Of a stretch of DNA of 64,000 nt, positions 1 through 7,736 are shown one piece after another. The position numbers were made by a program, and so were the translations under genes. Under the pieces are notes generated by a model. The model was given only the letters and a program-made list of their open reading frames with translations, did no database searches and was not told the origin of the DNA. Source of the stretch: Streptomyces liliifuscus (GTDB taxonomy: Bacteria > Actinomycetota > Actinomycetes > Streptomycetales > Streptomycetaceae); the NCBI RefSeq assembly GCF_016598615.1, contig NZ_CP066831.1, positions 3,534,001-3,598,000 on the forward strand, read 5' to 3'. Numbering within the stretch: position 1 is the stretch's first letter; each line of letters opens with the position of its first letter.

Positions 1-329
1 TCGACAGCCCCGTCGCCCTGACTTCCGTCGGCGGCGGTGCTGACCCTGCTGGTGACGCCGGTCCTGAGGTCGCGCACGAAGGCGTCGGTCGCGCCGTTGG
101 TGTCGCCGGCCACGAGGTTGGCGGCCTGCGAGGTGAAGGCCACGTAGCGGCCGTTCGCGCTCAGGTCACTGACGCCCGACCCGCGGTCGCCGTCGGCCCC
201 GTCGGGCGCCACGCTGACCTTCTCGGTGCCGGGAACGGGCGGTGCGGCGGACGCGGTGGCCGGTAGGGCCGCGCCGGTCAGTGCGGCGGCCAGGGCGGCG
301 CAGAGCGCGAGTCTCCTTGCATTGGTCAT
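1..329 (-). CDS. Secreted TolB/WD40-like beta-propeller protein, N-terminal part only
   Basis: The gene runs off the left edge, so only the first 109 codons are seen. The start is ATG at 329, giving a clear Sec signal peptide: Arg-Arg at residues 5-6, a hydrophobic Leu/Ala core, and a likely cleavage after Ala-Ser-Ala near residue 27. The mature part contains the phrase LSANGRYVAFTS followed by NLVAGDTNGATDAFVRD, typical of PD40/TolB-like beta-propeller blades in exported Streptomyces proteins. Such proteins are extracellular and usually of unknown ligand. The remaining blades lie outside the window, so function cannot be refined. Confidence 0.75.
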   Translation of the reverse strand, partial: MTNARRLALCAALAAALTGAALPATASAAPPVPGTEKVSVAPDGADGDRGSGVSDLSANGRYVAFTSQAANLVAGDTNGATDAFVRDLRTGVTSRVSTAADGSQGDGAV

Positions 330-451
330 GGTTCCCCCGTGTGTCCCGTTGGTCGCATCTCCCCCGGCCCGATGCCAGGGGCCCACAGGGATACAAGCTC
401 ACCACTGACACGGGGTCAATCAGCCGAATTGAGTACAACCTGGACGGGTTC

Positions 452-1057
452 TCAGGTGTCCGAGCGAGCCAGTGCCTCGTCCAGGAACTCCCGTACGTGG
501 CCGAGGATCTGGCCCCGGTCCGTGCCCCTCAGTCCGATGGCCACGTGGATGGAGAAGCCGTCGAGGAGGGCCCTCAGCCGGGACGCGAAACGGTCCGGGT
601 CCACCGGGCGGAACTCCCCGCGCGACACGCCCTCCGCCAGCAGCGCCACGAGGTCGCGGTGCCAGGCGCCCTCGATCGCGGCCTGTCGCTCGCGGGCGTC
701 CTCGTCGGCGTTCTGCGAGCGGTTCCAGACCTCCAGCCAGAGGGTCCAGTGCGGGTCGCGGTGGCCGTCGGGCACGTACAGGTCGACGTACGCGTCGAGG
801 CGCTCGCGCGCCGGAGCCGCCCGCGCGAGCAGCCGGCCGCGCTCCGCGCCGAGCCGCCCCTCGCTCCACTCCAGGGTGCGCAGCAGCAGCTCGTCCTTGG
901 AGTGGAAGTAGTAGAGGAGGTGACCGCTGCTCATCCCGACCTCGCGGCCGAGCGCCGCCATGGTGAGCTTCTCCAGACCGCTTTCGGCGATCATGTCCAT
1001 CGCCACGGCTAGGACGTCCTCGCGGGGCGGGGCGGTGTTGCGCCGACGGGTAGTCAC
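452..1057 (-). CDS. TetR-family transcriptional regulator
   Basis: The protein has 201 aa, a normal TetR length. The N-terminal helix-turn-helix (about residues 25-60) holds the family pattern LTMAALGREVGMSSGHLLYY followed by FHSKDELL, where the YYFHSKDEL stretch is the end of the DNA-binding domain. The C-terminal part is the usual variable ligand pocket. The start is GTG at 1057, chosen because the HTH then sits at the normal distance from the N-terminus. It follows the agmatine deiminase gene on the same strand after a 121-bp gap, so it may control the deiminase/urease-like genes upstream. That is inference from position. A 9-bp tandem repeat and a direct-repeat pair lie in its upstream gap. 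Confidence 0.9.
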   Translation of the reverse strand: MTTRRRNTAPPREDVLAVAMDMIAESGLEKLTMAALGREVGMSSGHLLYYFHSKDELLLRTLEWSEGRLGAERGRLLARAAPARERLDAYVDLYVPDGHRDPHWTLWLEVWNRSQNADEDARERQAAIEGAWHRDLVALLAEGVSRGEFRPVDPDRFASRLRALLDGFSIHVAIGLRGTDRGQILGHVREFLDEALARSDT

Positions 1058-1059
1058 GC

Positions 1060-1104
1060 GACGGCCCCGACGGTCTCGACGGTCTCGACGGTCTCGACGG
1101 CAGG
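1060..1104. repeat. Tandem 9-bp repeat upstream of the TetR gene
   Basis: Five consecutive 9-bp units are present, three perfect copies of gacggtctc (1069-1095) flanked by degenerate copies gacggcccc (1060-1068) and gacggcagg (1096-1104). The repeat begins two bases before the GTG start of the TetR gene, so it lies in its leader. Copy number may vary between strains. No function is apparent. Confidence 0.85.
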
Positions 1105-1138
1105 ATCGGTCGGCCGATGGTCGCGGGCGGCACAGGAC

Positions 1139-1160
1139 AGTACGTTCACCCGTACGTTCT
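1139..1160 (-). promoter_or_regulatory. Candidate operator: direct repeat GAACGTAC upstream of the TetR gene
   Basis: Read on the minus strand, GAACGTAC occurs twice with a 12-nt period, in the gap between the agmatine deiminase stop and the TetR start. It is a plausible regulator binding site or promoter element because of its position and repetition. It is not matched to any known operator. Confidence 0.3.
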
Positions 1161-1163
1161 ACC

Positions 1164-1181
1164 TGACCGCGGCCGCGGTCA
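1164..1181. terminator. 18-bp perfect palindrome at the 3' end of agmatine deiminase
   Basis: The sequence tgaccgcgg followed by its exact reverse complement ccgcggtca includes the TGA stop of the deiminase gene. Because there is no loop or U-tract it is a weak terminator candidate, and it could equally be a protein-binding palindrome. The overlap with the stop codon is seen directly. Confidence 0.35.
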
Positions 1182-2219
1182 GGCCCTCGGCTGCTGTTGC
1201 GTGATGCAGTGGACGCCGCCGCCGCCCGCGAAGATCGCCCGCGCGTCCACCAGCGTCACGGCCCGCTCGGGGAACAGCCGCCGGAAGATCCCGGCCGCGA
1301 TCTCGTCGCGCGGGTCGTCGAAGCCGCAGAGCACGACTCCGCCGTTGCAGAGGTAGTGGTTGATGTAGGAGTAGTCGACCCAGTGGCCGTCCGCCTCCAG
1401 GACCGTCGGGGCGGGGACCTCGACGACCTCGATCCGGCGGCCCCGGGCGTCGGTCTGTGCCCTGAGCAGCCCGATGATCTCCTTCGACACCTCGTGGTCG
1501 GGGTGCGCCGGGTCCGGCTGGGAGTGCGCGACGACGACTCCGGGCCGGGCGAAGGCGGCGACGATGTCGACATGGCCGAGCGTCCCGTAGCCGTGCGGGG
1601 GATAGTCGCCGGTCAGTCCGCGCGGCAGCCAGACGGCCCTGCTCGTACCGAGCTGGGCATGGATCTCCGCCTCCACCTCCTCCCTCGTCCAGCCCGGGTT
1701 GCGCTCGGGGCCGAGCTGCACGGTCTCGGTGAGCAGCACCGTGCCCTCGCCGTCCACATGGATCGCGCCGCCCTCGTTGACGAGCTTCGAGGCGTACGTC
1801 CGTGCCCCGGCCAGGTCCGACACATGCGCCGCGATCTTGGCGTCGTGTTCCCAGCGGGCCCATTCCTGGGCGCCCCAGCCGTTGAACGTCCAGTCCACGG
1901 CGGCGAGTTCGCCCTTCCCGTCGATGAGGAAGGTGGGGCCGATGTCGCGCATCCAGGCGTCGTCGAGTGCCCGTTCCACGGTGTCGATGTCCGGGCCGAG
2001 GAGTTCCCTGGCCGCCGCGGACTGCCCCGGCCCGCACACCACGGTCACCGGTTCGAAGCGCCGGACCGTACGGGCCACCGCCGCCCACGCCGCACGCGAC
2101 CCGGCGAGGTCCTCCGGGTTGTCGAAGGTGTGGTTGGGGCCCGGCCACGCCATCCAGGTGCGCTCGTGCGGGGCCCACTCGGCGGGCATGCGGAAGCCGT
2201 CGGCGGCAGGCTTGTTCAT
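1179..2219 (-). CDS. aguA: Agmatine deiminase (agmatine iminohydrolase)
   Basis: The predicted 346-aa enzyme hydrolyses agmatine to N-carbamoylputrescine and ammonia in the cytoplasm. It belongs to the guanidino-group-modifying (peptidyl-arginine deiminase-like) superfamily. The family hallmark is the C-terminal motif GGGGVHCITQQQP, whose Cys is the nucleophile. The N-terminus shows PAEWAPHERTWMAWP, and EGGAIHVDGEGTVLLTE lies mid-protein. The start could be ATG 2219 or ATG 2231; each has a GAGGAC element just upstream, because GAGGACC is repeated three times at 2224-2250. The gene follows the urease-like alpha subunit after 41 bp on the same strand and is probably co-transcribed with it, linking two ammonia-releasing C-N hydrolases. 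Confidence 0.93.
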   Translation of the reverse strand: MNKPAADGFRMPAEWAPHERTWMAWPGPNHTFDNPEDLAGSRAAWAAVARTVRRFEPVTVVCGPGQSAAARELLGPDIDTVERALDDAWMRDIGPTFLIDGKGELAAVDWTFNGWGAQEWARWEHDAKIAAHVSDLAGARTYASKLVNEGGAIHVDGEGTVLLTETVQLGPERNPGWTREEVEAEIHAQLGTSRAVWLPRGLTGDYPPHGYGTLGHVDIVAAFARPGVVVAHSQPDPAHPDHEVSKEIIGLLRAQTDARGRRIEVVEVPAPTVLEADGHWVDYSYINHYLCNGGVVLCGFDDPRDEIAAGIFRRLFPERAVTLVDARAIFAGGGGVHCITQQQPRA

Positions 2220-2260
2220 GGGGGTCCTCATCGGGTCCTCGTCGGTCCTCGTCGGGTTTC

Positions 2261-3997
2261 TCACAGGAAGTACAGGCGGTTGAGGGAGACCGAGTCGGCC
2301 GGCTCGGAGCGCAGCGGGTCGCCGTCGAGGGTGACCAGGCCGGTGCGCTGGTCCACATCGACCGTCCCGGTACGGGAGTTGAGGCGCAGGTCGGCGGGAC
2401 CGATACCGCGGGTGCCGCGAACCGCCACGCGACGGCGGCGTGTTGGCATGCCGTCGTTGCCCTGGTCGAGCGCGGCCCGTGCCACGAAGGCGACGGAGAG
2501 GTCCGCGGGTGTGGTGCCGTGCGCCCCGAACTGCGGTCCGAGGACCAGGGGTTCGCAGGTGTCGGTCGCCGCGTTCGGGTCGCCCACGACTCCGTACGCC
2601 GGGAAGCCGGACTTGAGCACGAGCTGCGGTTTCGCGCCGAAGAACTCGGGGCGCCACAGCACGATGTCGGCGAGCTTGCCGGTCTCGATGGAGCCGACCT
2701 CGTGGGCGAGGCCGTGCGCGATGGCGGGGTTGATGGTGAGCTTGGCGATATAGCGCAGGACACGCGCGTTGTCGTCGCCCGAGTCGTCGGAACCGCCGGA
2801 ACCCCCGAAGCCGGCCGGGCCGCCCGAGTTCCCCAAGAGGTCCCCGTCCAGGGGCCCCAGCTCCGCCTTCATCTTCCCGGCCATCGCGAACGTCCGGCGC
2901 ACGGTCTCCCCCGCACGCCCCATCCCCTGCGCGTCCGACGAGGTGATGCCGATCGCGCCCAGGTCGTGCAGCACGTCCTCGGCACCCATCGTCCCGGCCC
3001 GTATCCGGTCGCGGGCCATCGCCGCGTCGCCGGGCAGGTCGGTCTTGAGGTCGTGGACGGAGACGATCATCCCGTGGTGCTCGGCGACCGCGTCCCGGCC
3101 GAACGGCAGGGTGGGGTTGGTGGAGGAGCCGATGACGTTCGGAACTCCCGCCATTTTCAGCACGTTCGGTACGTGCCCGCCGCCGCAGCCCTCGATGTGA
3201 AAGGCGTGGATGGTGCGGCCTTCGAGGACGCGCAGGGTGTCCTCGACGGACAGGCACTCGTTCAGCCCGTCGCTGTGCAGGGCGACCTGGACGTCGTACT
3301 CCTCGGCCACCCGAAGGGCCGTGTCGAGCGCGCGGGTGTGGGCGCCCATGTCCTCGTGGACCTTGAAGCCGGACGCTCCGCCCTCGGCCAGGGCCTCGAC
3401 GAGCGGCGCCTCGTGGGAGGACGAACCCCGGCCCAGGAAGCCGATGTTGACCGGCCACGCGTCGAACGCGTTGAACGCGTGCCGCAGTGCCCAGGGCGAG
3501 TTGACTCCGACGCCCCACACCGGCCCGAACTCCTGGCCGATGATCGTCGTCACGCCGGACGCGAGCGAGGCCTCCATGACCCGCGGCGACAGCAGGTGGA
3601 CGTGCGTGTCGACGGCTCCGGCGGTGGCGATCAGCCCTTCCCCGGAGACGATGGACGTGCCCGTGCCGACCACGACGTCGACGCCGTCGAGGGTGTCGGG
3701 GTTCCCGGCCCTGCCGATGGAGCAGATCCGCCCCTCGCGAATGCCGATGGAGACCTTCCGGATCCCCTGCGCCGCGTCGATCACCACCACGTTGCTGATG
3801 ACGACGTCACAGGTCTCGCGGACAGCGGCGGCCTTGAGGTGCAGCCCGTCGCGTGCGGTCTTGCCGAACCCGGCGAGGAACTCGTCGCCGTACCGCTGGT
3901 CGTCGGACTCGACGCGGATCGTGAGCCCCGAGTCGCCGAGGCGGACGCGGTCGCCGGCCCGGGGACCGTGGGTGGCGGCGTACTCGTACGGATTCAT
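2261..3997 (-). CDS. ureC: Urease alpha-subunit homologue with altered active-site loops
   Basis: This 578-aa amidohydrolase aligns over its whole length with UreC. The metal-site residues are kept: DTHVH (His132, His134), FKVHED (Lys212, the carbamylated lysine, and His214), ALHSDG (His241), HAFHIEG (His267) and SSDAQGMGR (Asp355). Several substrate-side features differ from the Klebsiella enzyme as I remember it. The flap motif VCHHL reads VSVHDL at 312-317, so the flap Cys is Ser. The loop after GVTT reads QEFGPVWGVGVNSPWA instead of the GTHATTCTPG type. A Gly/Ser/Asp-rich insertion occupies about 390-410. It overlaps the fused gamma-beta gene by 4 bp (ATGA). No ureD, E, F or G genes are adjacent. 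True urease activity is therefore uncertain; another urea-like or guanidino-derived substrate is possible. Confidence 0.88.
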   Translation of the reverse strand: MNPYEYAATHGPRAGDRVRLGDSGLTIRVESDDQRYGDEFLAGFGKTARDGLHLKAAAVRETCDVVISNVVVIDAAQGIRKVSIGIREGRICSIGRAGNPDTLDGVDVVVGTGTSIVSGEGLIATAGAVDTHVHLLSPRVMEASLASGVTTIIGQEFGPVWGVGVNSPWALRHAFNAFDAWPVNIGFLGRGSSSHEAPLVEALAEGGASGFKVHEDMGAHTRALDTALRVAEEYDVQVALHSDGLNECLSVEDTLRVLEGRTIHAFHIEGCGGGHVPNVLKMAGVPNVIGSSTNPTLPFGRDAVAEHHGMIVSVHDLKTDLPGDAAMARDRIRAGTMGAEDVLHDLGAIGITSSDAQGMGRAGETVRRTFAMAGKMKAELGPLDGDLLGNSGGPAGFGGSGGSDDSGDDNARVLRYIAKLTINPAIAHGLAHEVGSIETGKLADIVLWRPEFFGAKPQLVLKSGFPAYGVVGDPNAATDTCEPLVLGPQFGAHGTTPADLSVAFVARAALDQGNDGMPTRRRRVAVRGTRGIGPADLRLNSRTGTVDVDQRTGLVTLDGDPLRSEPADSVSLNRLYFL

Positions 3998-4710
3998 CGT
4001 GTCGCTCCCCGATCCTGAGACCCGCCCTCGGGAGCCGCGGCTCCCAGATATCCGCAGGCCGCCGCCCTGTGCAGGGCCTCTTCCTTGGCGCCCGGCGCGT
4101 CCAGCGGGCCGTCCACGAGCCCGGCGAACCCGATCGCGATCCGCTCGCCCCCGACCGGTACGAGCCCGACCTCGACACGCTCGCCCGGCCCGAACCGCAC
4201 CGACGACCCCGCCGGCACGGCGAGCCGCATCCCGTAGGCGTCCGCGCGGGGGAAGTCGAGCCGCGGGTTGGCCTCGAAGAAGTGGAAGTGGGAGGTGACG
4301 GAGACGGGCACGGTGGCGGTGTTGGTGACCGCGAGCCGCACGACCGCCTCGGGTTCGGCGTGCACGGGCCCGGGCAGCAGCGCCCCGGGGGCCCGCTCCC
4401 CCAGCCCGCCGCCGATGGGGTCGGCCACGACCGCGAGCCGCGAGCCGTCGTCGAAGACGGCCTCGACATGCACCTCGGTCACGATGTCGGCGACGCCCGG
4501 CAGCACGTCGTCGGGGCCGAGCACCGCCCGGGCCGCATCGATGGCCTCGGCGAGCCGCCGTCCGTCGCGCGCGGCCTCGCAGACGGTGTCCGCGATGAGC
4601 GCGGTCGCCTCCGGCACGTTGAGCCTGAGGCCGCGCGCGCGGCGGGCACGCGCCAGCTCGGCGGCCCCGAACAGGAGCAGCCGGTCACGTTCCGTGGGGG
4701 TCAGTCTCAC
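3994..4710 (-). CDS. ureAB: Fused urease gamma-beta subunit
   Basis: One 238-aa chain contains the gamma subunit (about residues 1-100, starting RLTPTERDRLLLFGAAELA) followed by the beta subunit (about 105-226, including TSHFHFFEANPRLDFPRADA and GMRLAVPAGSSVRFGPGE). Most bacteria encode these separately; fusions are known in some actinobacteria and in Helicobacter. The start is GTG 4710, preceded by a very strong AAGGAGGTG ribosome site in the divergent promoter region. The 3' end overlaps the alpha-subunit start by 4 bp, implying translational coupling. It would form the structural part of a urease-type (alpha-beta-gamma) trimer with the downstream alpha subunit. Confidence 0.92.
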   Translation of the reverse strand: MRLTPTERDRLLLFGAAELARARRARGLRLNVPEATALIADTVCEAARDGRRLAEAIDAARAVLGPDDVLPGVADIVTEVHVEAVFDDGSRLAVVADPIGGGLGERAPGALLPGPVHAEPEAVVRLAVTNTATVPVSVTSHFHFFEANPRLDFPRADAYGMRLAVPAGSSVRFGPGERVEVGLVPVGGERIAIGFAGLVDGPLDAPGAKEEALHRAAACGYLGAAAPEGGSQDRGATR

Positions 4711-4738
4711 GCCGCGACACCTCCTTGCGTCACACGAT

Positions 4739-4755
4739 TTAGAGCATCACTCTAA
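4739..4755. promoter_or_regulatory. Candidate operator TTAGAG-N5-CTCTAA in the urease-like/NCS1 divergent promoter
   Basis: A perfect inverted repeat with 6-bp arms and a 5-bp spacer sits between the divergent ureAB-like and NCS1 permease genes. A related element, TTGAAC-N4-CTCTAA, recurs at 4808-4823 just before the permease. Its size suits a TetR- or GntR-type dimer. The nearby TetR gene at 452-1057 is the obvious but unproven candidate. Confidence 0.45.
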
Positions 4756-4770
4756 CCATGAGCTTCATGG
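4756..4770. promoter_or_regulatory. Second inverted repeat CCATGA-N3-TCATGG in the same divergent promoter
   Basis: This perfect 6-3-6 inverted repeat directly abuts the TTAGAG repeat. Two adjacent dyads between divergent genes suggest binding of one regulator to tandem sites, or of two regulators. No promoter hexamers can be assigned with confidence. Confidence 0.35.
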
Positions 4771-4861
4771 AACGGAACCATTGACGGACGATTGCGAACC
4801 CGGCACATTGAACGTCGCTCTAAAGTGCGGGGCGCAAGGGGCCGATCGAAGGGGACCTGCC

Positions 4862-6304
4862 ATGCCGGTGGAACAACACGGAGTCGACACCATCCCGGAG
4901 GAGGAGCGGACGAGCGGTCCCCGGGACCTGGTCTCGATCCTGCTCGGCTCGAACCTCTGCCTCGGCGTGATCATCTTCGGCTGGCTGCCGCCGTCGTTCG
5001 GGCTCGACTGGTGGTCGTCCGTCACGTCGGTCGTCGTGGGCACGCTGGTCGGCACGGCCCTCACGGCTCCGCTCGCGCTGGTCTCCCTGCGCACGGCGAC
5101 GAACCTCTCGACGTCGTCCGGCGCCCAGTTCGGCGTCCGCGGCCGACTCGTCGGCTCGGTCGTCGGGCTGCTGCTCGCCCTCGGCTACACGGCCCTGACC
5201 GTGTGGATCGGCGGCGACGTGATGGTGGGCGTACTGCACCGCCTGTTCGGACTGCCCGCCTCGGACCTCTCGTACGCGCTGGTCTACGCCCTGCTCTCGG
5301 CGGCCACCGTGGCGGGCGCGGTGTACGGCTATCGCGTGCTGCTTCGCATGTCCCGGATCCTGGCGGTGGGCATGACGGCCCTGTTGGTCCTCGGGGTGTT
5401 CGCGTACGCGCCGCACTTCACGACCTCCGCGCTGCCGGAGGCGGGCGGGTATCTGCTCGGCGGCTTCTGGCCGACGTGGCTGCTGGCGGCGGTGGCCGCG
5501 GGTCTCTCGGGCCCGGTCGCCTTCATCACGCTGCTCGGCGACTACACGCGCTACATCTCGCCCGCCCGGCACTCCTCGCGTACGGTCCTGCGCGCGACCT
5601 GGCTGGGCCTGACCGCCGGACTGCTGGTCCCCCAGCTCTTCGGCACCTTCACGGCGTACGCGGCAGGCGCGGCCCTCGACTACGCGGGCCCGCTGGTCTC
5701 CGCCGCCCCCGGCTGGTACCTGGTCCCGCTCCTGCTCGCCGCCTCAGCCGGGTCGGTCGGCAACGCGGGTCTGATGCTGTACTCGATGGGCCTCGACCTC
5801 GACGCGATCCTCCCGCGCGCCTCCCGCACCCGGGCCACGTACACGGTCGCCGTCGTCGCCACGGCCTGCGTCTTCGTCGGCCACTACGCGTCGAGCGCCC
5901 AGGACGCGATGACGTCCTTCGTACTGCTGCTGACCGCGATCGGCACGCCATGGGCGGTCATCACACTCATCGGCTTCGTGCGCTGCCGCGGTATGTACGA
6001 CCCTGACGCCCTCCAGGTCTTCAACCGCCGTTCCCGGGGCGGGATCTACTGGTACTCGGCCGGCTGGAACATCCCGGCCACGCTGTCGTGGACCCTGGGC
6101 GCCGTCACCGGCCTGCTCGCGGTGTCCCTCCCGTCGTACGAGGGCCCGCTGCTGACGCTGACCGGCGGGGTGGACTGCAGTTTCCTGCTGTCGGGGCTGG
6201 TCGGAGGCACCGCGTACCTGGCTCTGACGGCCCGCTCGCCTCAGCCGCCTGTGCCCTCGGAGGTCTCGGGGACGGAGACCCGGCGGGCCTCGGTCTCCTC
6301 GTAG
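4862..6304 (+). CDS. NCS1-family nucleobase/cation symporter (purine-cytosine permease type)
   Basis: This 480-aa integral membrane protein has about 12 hydrophobic segments. Its early motif SILLGSNLCLGVIIFGWLPP and the ALTAPLALVSLRTATN region resemble the nucleobase:cation symporter-1 family, which imports purines, pyrimidines, hydantoins, allantoin or related ureides. The ATG at 4862 follows an AAGGGGACC ribosome site. It is transcribed away from the urease-like genes and shares their control region, so its substrate may feed that enzyme. That makes a ureide, hydantoin or guanidino compound a reasonable guess, but the sequence does not prove it. A strong terminator follows immediately. Confidence 0.85.
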   Translation: MPVEQHGVDTIPEEERTSGPRDLVSILLGSNLCLGVIIFGWLPPSFGLDWWSSVTSVVVGTLVGTALTAPLALVSLRTATNLSTSSGAQFGVRGRLVGSVVGLLLALGYTALTVWIGGDVMVGVLHRLFGLPASDLSYALVYALLSAATVAGAVYGYRVLLRMSRILAVGMTALLVLGVFAYAPHFTTSALPEAGGYLLGGFWPTWLLAAVAAGLSGPVAFITLLGDYTRYISPARHSSRTVLRATWLGLTAGLLVPQLFGTFTAYAAGAALDYAGPLVSAAPGWYLVPLLLAASAGSVGNAGLMLYSMGLDLDAILPRASRTRATYTVAVVATACVFVGHYASSAQDAMTSFVLLLTAIGTPWAVITLIGFVRCRGMYDPDALQVFNRRSRGGIYWYSAGWNIPATLSWTLGAVTGLLAVSLPSYEGPLLTLTGGVDCSFLLSGLVGGTAYLALTARSPQPPVPSEVSGTETRRASVSS

Positions 6305-6310
6305 CGCGAA

Positions 6311-6340
6311 AGGCCCGCCCCCGATGCAGGGAGCGGGCCT
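6311..6340. terminator. Bidirectional terminator between NCS1 permease and ilvE
   Basis: Arms AGGCCCGC and GCGGGCCT enclose a short loop, just past the permease stop and beyond the ilvE stop of the convergent gene. Its position serves both transcription units. Confidence 0.75.
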
Positions 6341-6393
6341 CACGCAACGCAACCACTGGGTCCGGACGGCAAAGTAACCGCCGAGCCGGGGTC

Positions 6394-7482
6394 TCAGCCC
6401 AGGTTGTGCATCCAGCCGTGCTGGTCCTTCGTCACGCCCCGCTGGATGTCGAGGAGTGCCTGGCGGAGCTTGAGGGTGACCTCGCCGGGCTCGCCGCCGG
6501 ACTGCTGCCACTCGGCGGAGGAGCGCTTGACCGTGCCGACGGGGGTGATGACCGCCGCCGTGCCGCAGGCGAAGACCTCGGTCAGGCTGCCGTTCCCGGC
6601 GTCGCGCTGCCACTGGTCGATGGAGACGCGGGCCTCCTCGGACTCGTAGCCGAGGTCACGGGCGACCGAGAGGAGCGAGTCGCGGGTGACGCCCTCCAGG
6701 ATGGAGCCCGTCAGCGTGGGCGTGACGATCTTGTCGCCGTACACGAAGTACAGGTTCATGCCGCCCAGTTCCTCGACCCACTTGTGCTCGACGGCGTCGA
6801 GGTAGCAGACCTGGTCGCAGCCCTTCGAGGCGGCCTCGGCCTGGGCGAGCAGGGACGCGGCGTAGTTGCCGCCGGTCTTGGCGTCGCCCATGCCGCCGGG
6901 GACGGCGCGCACGCGGTCCTCGGAGAGCCAGATCGAGACGGGCTTCACGCCGCCCGGGAAGTACGCGCCGGCGGGGGACGCGATGACCAGGAAGAGGTAC
7001 TCGTTGGCGGGCTTCACACCCAGGCCGACCTCGCTCGCGATCATGAACGGGCGCAGGTAGAGCGACTCCTCGCCGCCGTGCGCGGGCACCCATGCCTTGT
7101 CCTGCTGGACCAGCGTGTCGCACGCCTCGATGAACGTCTCGACGGGCAGCTCGGGCATGGCCAGGCGCCGGGCGGAGGACTGGAAGCGCAGGGCGTTGCG
7201 GTCCGGGCGGAAGGTGGCGACGGAACCGTCGGGCTGCCGGTAGGCCTTCAGGCCCTCGAAGATCTCCTGCGCGTAGTGCAGGACGTTGGTCGCCGGGTCC
7301 AGGGAGAGCGGTCCGTACGGCGTGAGCTGGCCGTCGTGCCAGCCGCGGCCCTCGGTCCACTTGATCGTCACCATGTGGTCGGTGAAGTGGCGGCCGAACC
7401 CGGGGTTGGCGAGGATGGCCTCGCGCTCCGCGCCGGAGAGTGGCGAGGCCGAGGGCTTGAGCTCGATCGTGGGCGTCGTCAT
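6394..7482 (-). CDS. ilvE: Branched-chain amino acid aminotransferase
   Basis: The 362-aa fold-type IV PLP enzyme catalyses the last, reversible step of Leu, Ile and Val synthesis: transfer of an amino group from glutamate to the branched 2-oxo acid. Diagnostic segments are HYAQEIFEGLKAYR (about 70), SLYLRPFM, GDAKTGGNYAAS with the PLP-binding Lys, EELGGMNLYFV, and EVFACGTAAVITPVG. Length is normal for the actinobacterial class. The start is ATG 7482, with GAAGGACA as ribosome site. It lies just downstream of leuB on the same strand but is separated from it by a strong terminator, so each has its own promoter. Confidence 0.96.
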   Translation of the reverse strand: MTTPTIELKPSASPLSGAEREAILANPGFGRHFTDHMVTIKWTEGRGWHDGQLTPYGPLSLDPATNVLHYAQEIFEGLKAYRQPDGSVATFRPDRNALRFQSSARRLAMPELPVETFIEACDTLVQQDKAWVPAHGGEESLYLRPFMIASEVGLGVKPANEYLFLVIASPAGAYFPGGVKPVSIWLSEDRVRAVPGGMGDAKTGGNYAASLLAQAEAASKGCDQVCYLDAVEHKWVEELGGMNLYFVYGDKIVTPTLTGSILEGVTRDSLLSVARDLGYESEEARVSIDQWQRDAGNGSLTEVFACGTAAVITPVGTVKRSSAEWQQSGGEPGEVTLKLRQALLDIQRGVTKDQHGWMHNLG

Positions 7483-7678
7483 GAGTAGATGTCCTTCACC
7501 GGTTTCGTGTGTGACGGGCCGCGCTCACGCCTGTACCTGCCAGTGGCCGGTGTTAGGACGTCCGAGCATTCCCTCATTCCGCGGCTCCGCGTTCGATTAT
7601 CGCGCGTGCGGGGCCATGGACGAAAAGGGCGTGAATGCGACCCAGGGGATGATGGTGACACCCGGCGGGGACATAGAA

Positions 7679-7711
7679 AAGCCGCCGGGTGCTTGAGAGA
7701 CCCGGCGGCTT
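7679..7711 (-). terminator. Terminator of leuB
   Basis: A 12-bp perfect stem, AAGCCGCCGGGT with ACCCGGCGGCTT, surrounds a 9-nt loop 26 bp past the leuB stop. It separates leuB from ilvE. Confidence 0.85.
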
Positions 7712-7736
7712 CGAGAGTTCGAGTGGCGCGGCAGGG

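Noticed and set aside
1179..3518. Very long minus-strand open frame reading through agmatine deiminase into the urease alpha gene
   Set aside because: Only the part from 2219 downwards matches agmatine deiminase; upstream it is an out-of-phase reading of the urease gene, as expected in GC-rich DNA.
7479..7661. 60-codon minus-strand frame whose stop overlaps the ilvE start (ATGA)
   Set aside because: No ribosome site, no leucine/valine/isoleucine codon run and no attenuator structure are seen, so a leader-peptide role is not supported.
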